DNA of 64,000 nucleotides. Source: Agromyces mangrovi (GTDB lineage Bacteria; Actinomycetota; Actinomycetes; Actinomycetales; Microbacteriaceae). Shown here piece after piece: positions 1 to 9,790 of this stretch (positions are counted from its first letter, which is position 1; every line of letters begins with the position of its first letter). Below the pieces are notes generated by a model. It had not been told where the DNA came from. It was given only the letters and a program-made list of their open reading frames with translations, and did not search any database. Location of the stretch: contig NZ_AP027737.1 of NCBI RefSeq assembly GCF_030296695.1, positions 930,001 to 994,000 of the forward strand. The letters are read 5' to 3'. A program made the position numbers and the translations under genes.

Positions 1-420
1 CGGTCGAGGTCCAGTACACCTCGTTGCCGCTCGTGATCGTGAACACCTGCGCCGCGGTGCCGGCGTTCAGCACGCAGACGTTCGGGCCCGTGTTCGTGAG
101 CGTGACGGTGAGCTCGGGCAGCTCGCCCGCGGCATACGTGGTGGCGTCGGTGACGGGCTCGACGACGATGTGCTCGGGCGCGCACGGGTCGCCATCGACG
201 GCGACCGCCTCGGTGGGCAGCGCCGTGGCGGTGGCATCCGTCGCCGTCGTCGCGACCGGCGTGTCGGTCTCGTCGGGCTGCGCCCCTGGCTCGCACCCGG
301 CCGCACAATGATCAGCACGACCACCGCGATGACCGCCACGAGACCCAGCAGCACGATGATGCGACGACGCCAGTACACCGCGGCCGGCTGCGGCCCGACG
401 GGCTTGCGGATCGTCGACAT
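1..420 (-). CDS. Membrane-anchored extracytoplasmic protein, partial, frameshifted
   Basis: The gene runs off the left edge. It starts at ATG 420 with a short basic N-terminus, then one membrane segment (residues about 20-38, rich in V, I, L), so the rest should lie outside the cytoplasm. After residue ~42 the frame turns into an Arg/Ser/Pro-rich shadow. The neighbouring minus frame continues as normal protein (reading EPGAQPDETDTP, a Thr/Ala linker, then a beta-rich domain with LTVTLTNTGPNVCVLNAGT). Adding one G in the run at 296-298 joins the two as VRPGCEPGAQ. The distal part resembles DUF4232-like domains, but I do not recognise a specific function. The frameshift is most likely a sequencing error (inference). 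Confidence 0.6.
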
Positions 421-501
421 GGCCTCAGGGTACGGCGACGGATGCGACGGGGCGCGCCATGTCCCCGGCGCGCCGCTCCCCCGGCCCGCGAACCGGTCGT
501 G

Positions 502-1026
502 CTAGTGGGACGCCGCGCCCCCGAGCAGCTTCAGCATGCGCGTGTTGCCGAGCGTGTTCTGCTTCACGCGTGCGAGGTCGAGGAACTCGGCGACGCCCTC
601 GTCGTGCGAGCGCACGAGCTCGGCGTACACTGCCGGATCGACGGTCTCGTGCCCCATGTCGACGAACCCGTGGCGGCCGAAGAAGTCGACCTCGAAGGTG
701 AGGCAGAACAGCCGCGAGAGGCCGAGCTCCGCGGCATCCGCCTCGAGCTCGTCGAGCAGCGCGTGGCCGATGCCGCGCCCCAGCCACGCGTCGGCGACCG
801 CCAGCGTGCGCACCTCGCCGAGGTCCTCCCACATCACGTGCAGCGCGCCGCAGCCGATGAGCGAGCCGTCGGATGCCTCGGCCACGCGGAACTCCTGCAG
901 CGCGCCGTACAGGTCGACGCGCTCCTTGCCGAGCAGGATGCGTCGGTCGACGAGCGGCTCGGTCAGCGTCACGATTCCGGACACGTCGGCGGCGCGCGCA
1001 CGGCGCACTCGAAAGTCGGCGGTCAT
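502..1026 (-). CDS. argA: Amino-acid N-acetyltransferase (N-acetylglutamate synthase), GNAT fold
   Basis: This 174-residue GNAT protein matches the short actinobacterial ArgA type (about 170 residues, as in Mycobacterium), which makes N-acetylglutamate from glutamate and acetyl-CoA as the first step of arginine synthesis. The acetyl-CoA loop is visible as LGRGIGHALL after the beta-strand VRTLAVADAW, followed by FFGRHGFVDM. The C-terminus ending near LKLLGGAASH completes the fold. I prefer ATG 1026 over the GTG at 1029 because a TAGTCT box ends 6 bases upstream of the ATG, the usual leaderless spacing in this window. It is transcribed divergently from the phosphotransferase gene, whose start is only 18 bases away. 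It could instead acetylate another amino acid; the family call is firm. Confidence 0.8.
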   Translation of the reverse strand: MTADFRVRRARAADVSGIVTLTEPLVDRRILLGKERVDLYGALQEFRVAEASDGSLIGCGALHVMWEDLGEVRTLAVADAWLGRGIGHALLDELEADAAELGLSRLFCLTFEVDFFGRHGFVDMGHETVDPAVYAELVRSHDEGVAEFLDLARVKQNTLGNTRMLKLLGGAASH

Positions 1027-1044
1027 CACGTCAGACTAGCGTTC
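1027..1044. promoter_or_regulatory. Overlapping divergent leaderless promoters
   Basis: Between the two start codons are only 18 bases. On the minus strand TAGTCT (1038-1033) lies 6 bases before ATG 1026; on the plus strand CAGACT (1032-1037) lies 7 bases before GTG 1045. The two -10 boxes overlap, so polymerase binding in one direction should exclude the other. Confidence 0.6.
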
Positions 1045-1935
1045 GTGGATGCTCCCGAAGCCGAGGTCCCGATCGACGAGTCGCTCATCGAACGGCTCGT
1101 CGCCGAACAGCACCCCGACCTCGCCGGCCCGGTGCGCATCGTCGACAACGGCTGGGACAACACCATCGCCCGGCTGGGCGACGATCGGTGCGTGCGGATG
1201 CCCCGGCGGGCCGTCGCCGCTCCCCTGATCGAACACGAGATCCGCTGGCTGCCGCGCCTCGCGTCGCGCCTGAACGTGCCGGTGCCCGCAGCCCAGCGCG
1301 TCGGCGAGCCCGGGCTCGGGTACCCGTGGCGATGGGTGATCTGCCCGTGGCTCGAGGGCCGCGCGCTCACGGAGGTGCCCGTCGCCGAGCGCGTCGACAC
1401 CGCGCGCGACCTCGGGAGGTTCCTCGGGCCGCTGCACTCCGTCGCCCCTGCGGACGCGCCCCGGAATCCCGTGCGCGGCACGCCGCTCGGTGCGACCGCG
1501 CCCCGGCTGGAGCAGCGACTCGCGCACCCCGGCGTACCCGACCGCGGGCACCTCCGCCGCCTCTGGGAGGTCGGCTTCACGGTGCCGCCGCACACCGGTC
1601 GCGGACGCTGGCTGCACGGCGACGTGCACCCCGGAAACCTGCTCGTCGGCGAGACCGATGCGCGCCTCTCGGCGGTCATCGACTTCGGCGACCTCACCGC
1701 CGGCGACCCCGCGAGCGACCTCGCCGTGGCGTGGCTCGCGTTCGACGCCGAGGGGCGCGCGGCCTTCCGGGAGTCGGCGGCCCCGTGGCATCCGCCCCGC
1801 GCCCGTGGGTGGGTGCGCGCCCGCGCCTGGGCCGTCGTGCTCGGGCTGGCGTTCCTCACGCGCAACGACGACGACTCGCGCATGCACGCGATCGGCGTCC
1901 ACGCGATGGAGCAGCTGCTCGCCGAGACGCCCTGA
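1045..1935 (+). CDS. Aminoglycoside phosphotransferase-family kinase
   Basis: A 296-residue protein-kinase-like phosphotransferase (APH family). The Brenner-type catalytic motif WLHGDVHPGNLL and the metal-binding VIDFGDLTAGDPASDLA are both intact, as is an N-terminal lobe starting VDNGWDNTIARLGDD. Length fits single-domain APH enzymes. The same fold phosphorylates antibiotics, homoserine, choline or other small alcohols, and the substrate cannot be told from sequence; the lack of a mobile context argues for a housekeeping or detoxification role (inference). GTG 1045 is chosen because the conserved N-terminus begins there and a CAGACT -10 box sits exactly 7 bases upstream; longer upstream frames run antisense through argA. 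Confidence 0.8.
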   Translation: MDAPEAEVPIDESLIERLVAEQHPDLAGPVRIVDNGWDNTIARLGDDRCVRMPRRAVAAPLIEHEIRWLPRLASRLNVPVPAAQRVGEPGLGYPWRWVICPWLEGRALTEVPVAERVDTARDLGRFLGPLHSVAPADAPRNPVRGTPLGATAPRLEQRLAHPGVPDRGHLRRLWEVGFTVPPHTGRGRWLHGDVHPGNLLVGETDARLSAVIDFGDLTAGDPASDLAVAWLAFDAEGRAAFRESAAPWHPPRARGWVRARAWAVVLGLAFLTRNDDDSRMHAIGVHAMEQLLAETP

Positions 1936-1971
1936 CGAGGCATCCGCCCGCCCTGCCGTGCCCGCGGACAC

Positions 1972-2008
1972 GACGACGCCCCCGGCGGCCGGAGCCGGGG
2001 GCGTCGTC
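1972..2008. terminator. Bidirectional terminator between converging genes
   Basis: Perfect 15-bp arms GACGACGCCCCCGGC / GCCGGGGGCGTCGTC with a 7-base loop, followed by TTC on the plus strand. It lies between the phosphotransferase stop and the clpC stop and should serve both. Confidence 0.85.
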
Positions 2009-2018
2009 TTCGTGCGAG

Positions 2019-4544
<2,526 letters not shown>

Positions 4545-4594
4545 TCGTCACACTCCTCACGGGGCCGGGCAGGGTTGCGGCTTCCGATACATCG

Positions 4595-4600
4595 AGGGTA
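4595..4600 (-). promoter_or_regulatory. clpC -10 box
   Basis: TACCCT on the minus strand, giving an expected start near 4588 and a leader of about 44 bases that includes the ribosome site. Confidence 0.45.
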
Positions 4601-4627
4601 GCCACGGCCCTGTGCACAGGGGCGCGT

Positions 4628-4641
4628 GTTCGCCGTGGGCG
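4628..4641. promoter_or_regulatory. ClgR-type operator upstream of clpC
   Basis: GTTCGC-CGTGG-GCG is an exact match to the GTTCGC-N5-GCG motif described for the activator ClgR of actinobacterial clp genes. It is centred about 47 bases upstream of the predicted clpC start, a usual activator position. It also lies just upstream of the divergent glycosyltransferase promoter. Confidence 0.65.
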
Positions 4642-4657
4642 CATCACGGTTTGTCCC

Positions 4658-4663
4658 TACGAT
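4658..4663 (+). promoter_or_regulatory. Leaderless -10 box
   Basis: TACGAT, 6 bases before ATG 4670. Confidence 0.5.
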
Positions 4664-4669
4664 GTGCGC

Positions 4670-6204
4670 ATGCCCGACGCCGCCCGCCGCCGCGTGCCGT
4701 CGGCGCTCGTAGTCGCCTCCGTGGCGGTGCCGATGGTCGTCGCCGCCGTCGTCGCTGGACTGCGCTCGGCGACCCGGCCGCTCTGGCGCGACGAGTACGC
4801 CACGGCCCTGCACGCGTCGCTCGACTTCGGCAGCCTGGTGCGTGCCGTCTCGCACGTCGACGGGGTGTTCGGGCCGTACTACGCGCTGATGCATCCGCTG
4901 CACTGGCTCGGCGACGCCGACGAGGCCTGGTACCGGCTGCCCTCGATCGCGGCGTTCATCGTCGCCGCGGGCGGCGTCGCGCTGCTCGCCCTGCGCTGGT
5001 GGGGACCGGTGGCCGCAGTGGTCGGCGGTGTCGTGTTCGCGCTGAACCCGGTCGTGCTCGCGCAGGCGACGAACGCCCGGCCGTACGCGATCTCGGTCGC
5101 GCTGTTCGTCGCCGCGCTCGTGGCGCTCGACGTCGCGCTGCGTCAAACGCCGCGACGATGGCCGGCCTGGGTCGGCTACGCGCTGCTCGCGGCGCTCGCC
5201 GCCCTGCTGCATCCGTTCGCCGCCGTGGCCGTCGCGACGAGCGCGGTGCTGGTGGCCGGCCGCCCCGGGCGCACCGTGGTCGCCTGGCTGGCGGCGAGCG
5301 CGCCCGCTGGCATCGTCGCCCTCGCGATGCTCGTGGCGACCTCCGGCCAGAGCGGCCAGCTCACGTGGCTGCGCCCGGCCGACCTGCGCGAGACCATCGC
5401 CCTCCTGGCCGACGTGGCGGGCGTCTCGCCCGGCTACGCCGTGGCGTTCGACCTCGCGGCGCTGGGCGTCGTCGCCGCGATGGCCGTCACGACCCTGCTG
5501 GCGTTCGGCCGTGCGCCCGGAGCCGGCCCCGACCGGGTGCGCACGGTGCTCTTCGCCGGCGCACTGCTCGCACTGCCGGCGGTCGTGCTGTTCGCCGGCA
5601 CGTGGCTCGTCTCGCCGATGCTGACGGACCGCTACCTCATCTGGTCGACCGTCGGTTGCGCGCTGCTGGTCGGAGCGGCGGCCGGCGCGGCCGTGGAGCG
5701 CGCCGGCGTGCGGAGCCTCGTCGCGGGGGCGCTCGCCCTGGTCGTCGTCGCGGGCATGGTCGCGCTCACGGTGCAGCGCGGCCTCGCCCGTCAGCCCGGC
5801 CCGAGCGACCTCGCGCAGGCCGTCGACCTGATCGAGGCATCCGCACGACCCGGCGACCGGATCGTCATCGCGCAGCGGTACTGGGAGGGCGGCGTCGCGT
5901 ACGAGTTCGCGCGCGCCGCCGGCGACGACGCGTACGGGGAGGCACTGCGCGCACTCGTGCCCGACGGCCCGCAGCCGTTCGCCGACCTCCGCGTCGTGAC
6001 CGGCGTCGACCCGCTCACCACCGAGCCCGCCGACACGCTCGACGGCGAGGACCTCTGGCTGGTCGCGCTCACCCCCGTCACCGACGACGATCGCGACGCG
6101 CTCGGGAGGAGCTCGCCGACTGCATCGCACGCATCGACGTGGACGATGCCGCGCGGTTCGGCGTCTTCCACGTCGGGCACGCGGACTGCGGCGGCCCGGG
6201 CTGA
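4670..6204 (+). CDS. GT-C type membrane glycosyltransferase (PMT/GT39-like), frameshifted near the end
   Basis: A polytopic protein (about 9-11 hydrophobic segments) of roughly 511 residues once repaired. The first external loop carries RPLWRDEYATALHAS, the acidic D-E signature of GT-C enzymes that use polyprenyl-phosphate sugars, followed by the W-P-Y-Y loop typical of ArnT/PMT relatives. It would add a sugar to lipid or protein at the outer face of the membrane; donor and acceptor are unknown. Around 6104-6106 the frame breaks: DDRDALG continues in the next frame as EELADCIARIDVDDAARFGVFHVGHA and stops at 6204. One extra G in the GGG run restores it. The start is ATG 4670, six bases after TACGAT. 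Confidence 0.7.
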
Positions 6205-6257
6205 TCCGCGCACGATGCGCATCGCTCGTGACCGGCCCGAAGGTCGATGCGCGGGCA

Positions 6258-6263
6258 TAGACT
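6258..6263 (+). promoter_or_regulatory. Leaderless -10 box of the pirin gene
   Basis: TAGACT exactly 7 bases before ATG 6271, so the transcript should begin at or next to the start codon. Confidence 0.6.
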
Positions 6264-6270
6264 CTGCGGC

Positions 6271-7278
6271 ATGAGCAACCTCGAGCGGAATCCCCGCGAA
6301 CTGCTCTGCGACCCGGATGCCCCGGGGGCGCGCAGCGCGATCGAGATCCTCACCGCGCGCGAGGTGCCGCTCGGCGGCCCGCGTGCCATGACCGTGCGCC
6401 GCACGCTGCCGCAGCGCGGGCGCACGACCATCGGGGCGTGGTGCTTCATCGACCACTACGGACCGGACGACGTGACCGCCACCGGGGGCATGGTCGTGCC
6501 GCCGCATCCGCACACCGGGCTGCAGACCGTGAGCTGGCTGTTCGAGGGCGAGATCGAGCACCGCGACTCGGCCGGCAGCCACGCGATGGTGCGTCCGGGC
6601 GAGCTGAACCTGATGACCGCAGGCACTGGCATCCAGCACTCCGAAGTGTCTACTCCGGCGGCCACCACCCTCCACGGTGTACAGCTCTGGACGGTGCTGC
6701 CGGATGCCTCGCGGCACGCGAGCCCGTTCTTCGAACGCCACGAGGCGATCCGGGTCTCGGTCGACGCCGCCGACGTGCGCGTCTTCGTCGGCGCGCTCGC
6801 GGGCGTCGACACCGGGGTCACCGTGTTCTCGCCACTCGTCGGCGCGCAGGTCGACCTGCCGCCGTTCGGTGCGGTGACGTTCGAGGTCGAGCCCGGGTTC
6901 GAGCACGGGGTACTGGTCGACGACGGACCGGTGCGGGTCGAGTCGGCCATCGGCGCCGAACCGGTCGGCGCCGAGGACGCCGCCCCGAGCGAGCTCGCCT
7001 ACGTGCCGCCGGGAGCCCGCAGCATCCGACTGTCTGCCGGCGAGGCCCCCGTGCGCGTGCTGCTGCTCGGCGGCGAGCCGTTCGGCGAGCAGATCGTCAT
7101 GTGGTGGAACTTCATCGGGCGCACGCACGACGAGGTGGTCGCCTACCGGGAGCAGTGGCAGCGCGAGGTCATCGCGGCCGACGACGCGCAGGGCCGGTTC
7201 GGGCACGTCGACGGGTACGACGGCGACCCGCTGCCCGCACCGGACCTGCCGACCGTGAGGCTGAAGCCGCGCGGCTGA
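6271..7278 (+). CDS. Pirin family protein
   Basis: A 335-residue bicupin. The N-terminal cupin has the pirin metal ligands in PPHPHTGLQTVSWLFEGEIEHRDS (two His) and later GTGIQHSE (His and Glu), so one iron-type site is intact. The C-terminal part contains LLLGGEPFGEQIVMWWNFIGR, the conserved pirin C-terminal motif. Pirins include quercetinases and redox-linked cofactors; the substrate here is unknown. ATG 6271 is chosen over an upstream ATG because of the TAGACT box with 7-base spacing. It converges on a lipoprotein gene, and both stop codons lie inside one hairpin. Confidence 0.88.
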   Translation: MSNLERNPRELLCDPDAPGARSAIEILTAREVPLGGPRAMTVRRTLPQRGRTTIGAWCFIDHYGPDDVTATGGMVVPPHPHTGLQTVSWLFEGEIEHRDSAGSHAMVRPGELNLMTAGTGIQHSEVSTPAATTLHGVQLWTVLPDASRHASPFFERHEAIRVSVDAADVRVFVGALAGVDTGVTVFSPLVGAQVDLPPFGAVTFEVEPGFEHGVLVDDGPVRVESAIGAEPVGAEDAAPSELAYVPPGARSIRLSAGEAPVRVLLLGGEPFGEQIVMWWNFIGRTHDEVVAYREQWQREVIAADDAQGRFGHVDGYDGDPLPAPDLPTVRLKPRG

Positions 7279-7291
7279 GGCGGGCTCAGCC
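7273..7291. terminator. Hairpin spanning two converging stop codons
   Basis: GGCTGAG-GCGGG-CTCAGCC. The left arm contains the pirin stop and the right arm contains the lipoprotein stop. Confidence 0.6.
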
Positions 7292-7837
7292 GTCCGTCGG
7301 CGGCGCGCCGAGGCGGACGTTGCCGAGGACGCCCAGGTGAGCGACTTCGAGCGGCTCTTCGGGGTCGAGTTCCGGCGGGACCGGGATCACGGTGGTGTGG
7401 GGACTCAGGTCCAGCGTGCAGCCCGCCCCCACCGGCCGGCGGTCCTCGATCACGATCATGCCGCGCCCGTCGTGATCGACGCGCAGTTCGGTCGCGACCG
7501 GCGGGCAGCTGCCGCTGCCCGAGGCGACCACCGCAAGCTGGTCTCCACCGTCGAGCCAGCCGACGCGGACGGTCGAGTCGGCGATCTCGGAGCCCCACTC
7601 GGGGTCGTCCGTCGGCAGTCCCGTGTAGTCGTCGCTCGGCACGGCGTACACCAACCACCCCTCGGGGTGCTCAGCGGGAGCGGCGGTCGCGGCTGCCGAG
7701 GAGGGCGACGGGTCGGCCGAAGCGGGCGACGGGTCGCCGGGCACCTCGGAGCCGGCGGCGGTGCAGCCGGTCATCACCGCCGCGGTGCCGAGCACCACGC
7801 CGAGCAGCGCAGGGACTCGCAGGGGAGGAACGGGCAT
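7286..7837 (-). CDS. Small secreted lipoprotein
   Basis: A 183-residue protein with a classical lipoprotein signal: hydrophobic LLGVVLGTAAVMTGC ending in a lipobox (VMTGC, Cys at residue ~23), followed by a Ser/Pro/Ala-rich linker. The mature part has a beta-rich stretch with two further Cys (GSGSCPPV and GAGCTLDL), which may form a disulfide. I do not recognise the family. It starts at ATG 7837, seven bases after TAGCCT. A downstream gap of about 130 bases separates it from the cls gene; it is convergent with pirin. Confidence 0.75.
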   Translation of the reverse strand: MPVPPLRVPALLGVVLGTAAVMTGCTAAGSEVPGDPSPASADPSPSSAAATAAPAEHPEGWLVYAVPSDDYTGLPTDDPEWGSEIADSTVRVGWLDGGDQLAVVASGSGSCPPVATELRVDHDGRGMIVIEDRRPVGAGCTLDLSPHTTVIPVPPELDPEEPLEVAHLGVLGNVRLGAPPTDG

Positions 7838-7844
7838 GCTCCCG

Positions 7845-7850
7845 AGGCTA
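7845..7850 (-). promoter_or_regulatory. Leaderless -10 box of the lipoprotein gene
   Basis: TAGCCT on the minus strand, 7 bases before ATG 7837. Confidence 0.5.
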
Positions 7851-7965
7851 GGTGCTGCGAACAGCGACCGCCAGACAACGTTCTGGACCGCCCGTACGTC
7901 CGCAGGGCCGGGTCGGCGCGGGCTCGGTCGGGAGCCGGGTGCGGCTCCCAGGGGCATCCGCCCCG

Positions 7966-9441
7966 CTACTGCAGCGCCGAGGTGAGCCGCGCGAGGTTGT
8001 CGAGCACCGTCGAGCGCAGCGGCTGCTGCAGCCACTCCTCCAAGGTGAGCTCGCGGCTGTCCTCCCGGTACTTCGCCTCGACCGCGCGCATGTCGGTGAC
8101 GAACTGCTCGCCGCGCACCAGCAGCGAGATCTCCATGTTCAGCAGGAACGAGCGGATGTCCATGTTGCTCGTGCCGATGACCGCCACATCGTCGTCGATC
8201 GACAGGTGCTTCGCGTGCAGGATGTACGGCGCCTTGTACATGTAGATGCGCACGCCGGCCCGCAGCAGCGCCTCGTAGTAGGAGCGCTGCGCGTGGTAGA
8301 CGAGCGCCTGGTCGCCGATCTCCGAGACGAACAGCTCGACGTGCACGCCGCGCTGCGTCGCGGACGAGATGGCCGACAGCATCGCGTCGTCGGGCACGAA
8401 GTACGGCGACGTGATGATGATCTTCTCGCGCGCCGCGAAGAACAGCGACAGGAAGAGCTTGAGGTTGTTCTCGTTCTGGTAGCCGGGGCCCGACGGCACG
8501 ACCTGGCAGTCGAGGTTCTCCTGCTCGGCCTCCTGGGAGAACGGCACGATGTCGCGCTCGAGCAGCACGTCGGTCTCGAGGTACCAGTCGGCCAGGAAGA
8601 TCGTGTTCAGGCCCGACACGATCGGCCCCTCGAGGCGCGCCATGAGCTCCTGCCACTGCAGCCCGCGCTTGATGTTGCCGGGCTTGTTGTAGCTGCGGTC
8701 GATCACGTTCTGCGAGCCCGTGAACGCGACCTCGCTGTCCACGACCAGCAGCTTGCGGTGGTTGCGCAGGTCGGGCCGCTGGTACTTGCCCTTGAGCGGC
8801 TGCACGGGCAGCATCAGCTGCCAGTCGATGCCCGCATCGGTGAGGAACTTCACCGTGTCCTTGTAGTTCTTCACCCGCACGGATGCCACGTGGTCGAGCA
8901 GCACCCGCACCGTGACGCCGCGCGCCTGCGCCGCCGCGAGGCTCTCGAAGAAGCGGCGCGTGGTCGGGTCGAGCGCGAAGATGTAGAACTCGACGTGCAC
9001 GAACCGCTTCGCCTGGTCGATCGCGTCGGCCATCGCACCGAGGCTCGCCTCGTAATCGTCGATGAGCCGGGCGGAGTTGCCGCCGACCAGCGGCATGGAG
9101 CCGAGGTTGCGGTTCATCCGCACGATGCCCTCGAACCAGGCCGGCCAGCCGTCGGTGCTCGTCACCCGCTCCATGCCGTGCGTGGTCTCGCGCACGAACC
9201 GGTCGATCTCCGACTGCTTCTCACGCCGGTGCTTCGGCAGCTTCGGGTTGCCGATCAGCAGGAAGAACAGCACGCCGATGATCGGGATGAAGAAGATCGC
9301 GAGCAGCCACGCCATGCCGGCGGTGGGCTTGCGGTTGCGCGGGACGACGATGATCGCGACGATGCGCACGACCAGGTCGACGAGCAGCACGGCGCCCGCG
9401 ACGATCAGCGTGATGAGCGCGTCTTCCCCGGCGTCCGTCAT
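7966..9441 (-). CDS. cls: Cardiolipin synthase (phospholipase D family)
   Basis: A 491-residue membrane enzyme that joins two phosphatidyl groups. Two N-terminal membrane segments (about 10-30 and 42-64) precede two phospholipase D domains. The first HKD motif is HRKLLVVD with the downstream GSQN; the second is HAKHLSIDDDVAVIGTSN. Both catalytic His/Lys/Asp sets are intact. Length matches bacterial Cls. It starts 3 bases after the stop of a small membrane protein gene, so the two are probably cotranscribed and translationally coupled. Actinobacteria often make cardiolipin with a different (CDP-alcohol) enzyme, so this may be a second route. Confidence 0.93.
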   Translation of the reverse strand: MTDAGEDALITLIVAGAVLLVDLVVRIVAIIVVPRNRKPTAGMAWLLAIFFIPIIGVLFFLLIGNPKLPKHRREKQSEIDRFVRETTHGMERVTSTDGWPAWFEGIVRMNRNLGSMPLVGGNSARLIDDYEASLGAMADAIDQAKRFVHVEFYIFALDPTTRRFFESLAAAQARGVTVRVLLDHVASVRVKNYKDTVKFLTDAGIDWQLMLPVQPLKGKYQRPDLRNHRKLLVVDSEVAFTGSQNVIDRSYNKPGNIKRGLQWQELMARLEGPIVSGLNTIFLADWYLETDVLLERDIVPFSQEAEQENLDCQVVPSGPGYQNENNLKLFLSLFFAAREKIIITSPYFVPDDAMLSAISSATQRGVHVELFVSEIGDQALVYHAQRSYYEALLRAGVRIYMYKAPYILHAKHLSIDDDVAVIGTSNMDIRSFLLNMEISLLVRGEQFVTDMRAVEAKYREDSRELTLEEWLQQPLRSTVLDNLARLTSALQ

Positions 9442-9444
9442 GCG

Positions 9445-9633
9445 TCAGGCGGCCGAGCCGTCTCGCGGGGCGTCCAGGCCGAGCTTCGCGCGCTCCTCCG
9501 CCTCGATGCGGGCGTAGGCGCGGCGCTCGTTGCGGTCGGCGCGGATCACCGATCGCATCACGAACCAGAACACCAGCCCGATGAGTACGGTCGGCGCCAG
9601 CGACCAGATCGCGTTCGCCCAGAAGTCGTCCAT
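9445..9633 (-). CDS. Small membrane protein, cotranscribed with cls
   Basis: A 62-residue protein with one strong membrane segment (SLAPTVLIGLVFWFVMRSV, residues ~11-29) and a basic/acidic cytoplasmic helix containing RADRNERRAYARIEAEERAK. This is the common small membrane protein layout seen beside phospholipid genes in Microbacteriaceae; the function is unknown. It precedes cls by 3 bases. A TATCCT box lies 9 bases upstream of ATG 9633, giving a leader of only a few bases. Confidence 0.65.
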   Translation of the reverse strand: MDDFWANAIWSLAPTVLIGLVFWFVMRSVIRADRNERRAYARIEAEERAKLGLDAPRDGSAA

Positions 9634-9744
9634 AGCCCCTACAGGATACGGGGTCGCGCGCCGCGGGCGCGACTCGCCCGATCGGGGGCCATGCGGGCGG
9701 GTTGTCGGCGCGTGGGCGGGCGCGAGGGCACAAGGCAGGAACGA

Positions 9745-9782
9745 CGGATGCCCCTGGCGCGCGTGGCGCTCAGGGGCATCCG
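9745..9782. terminator. Fructose operon terminator built from the repeated octamer
   Basis: Inverted repeat CGGATGCCCCTG ... CAGGGGCATCCG with inner GCGC/GCGC pairing and a short loop, directly downstream of the fruA stop. Each arm contains the octamer CGGATGCC that recurs all over the window. Confidence 0.75.
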
Positions 9783-9790
9783 CTCGGGTG

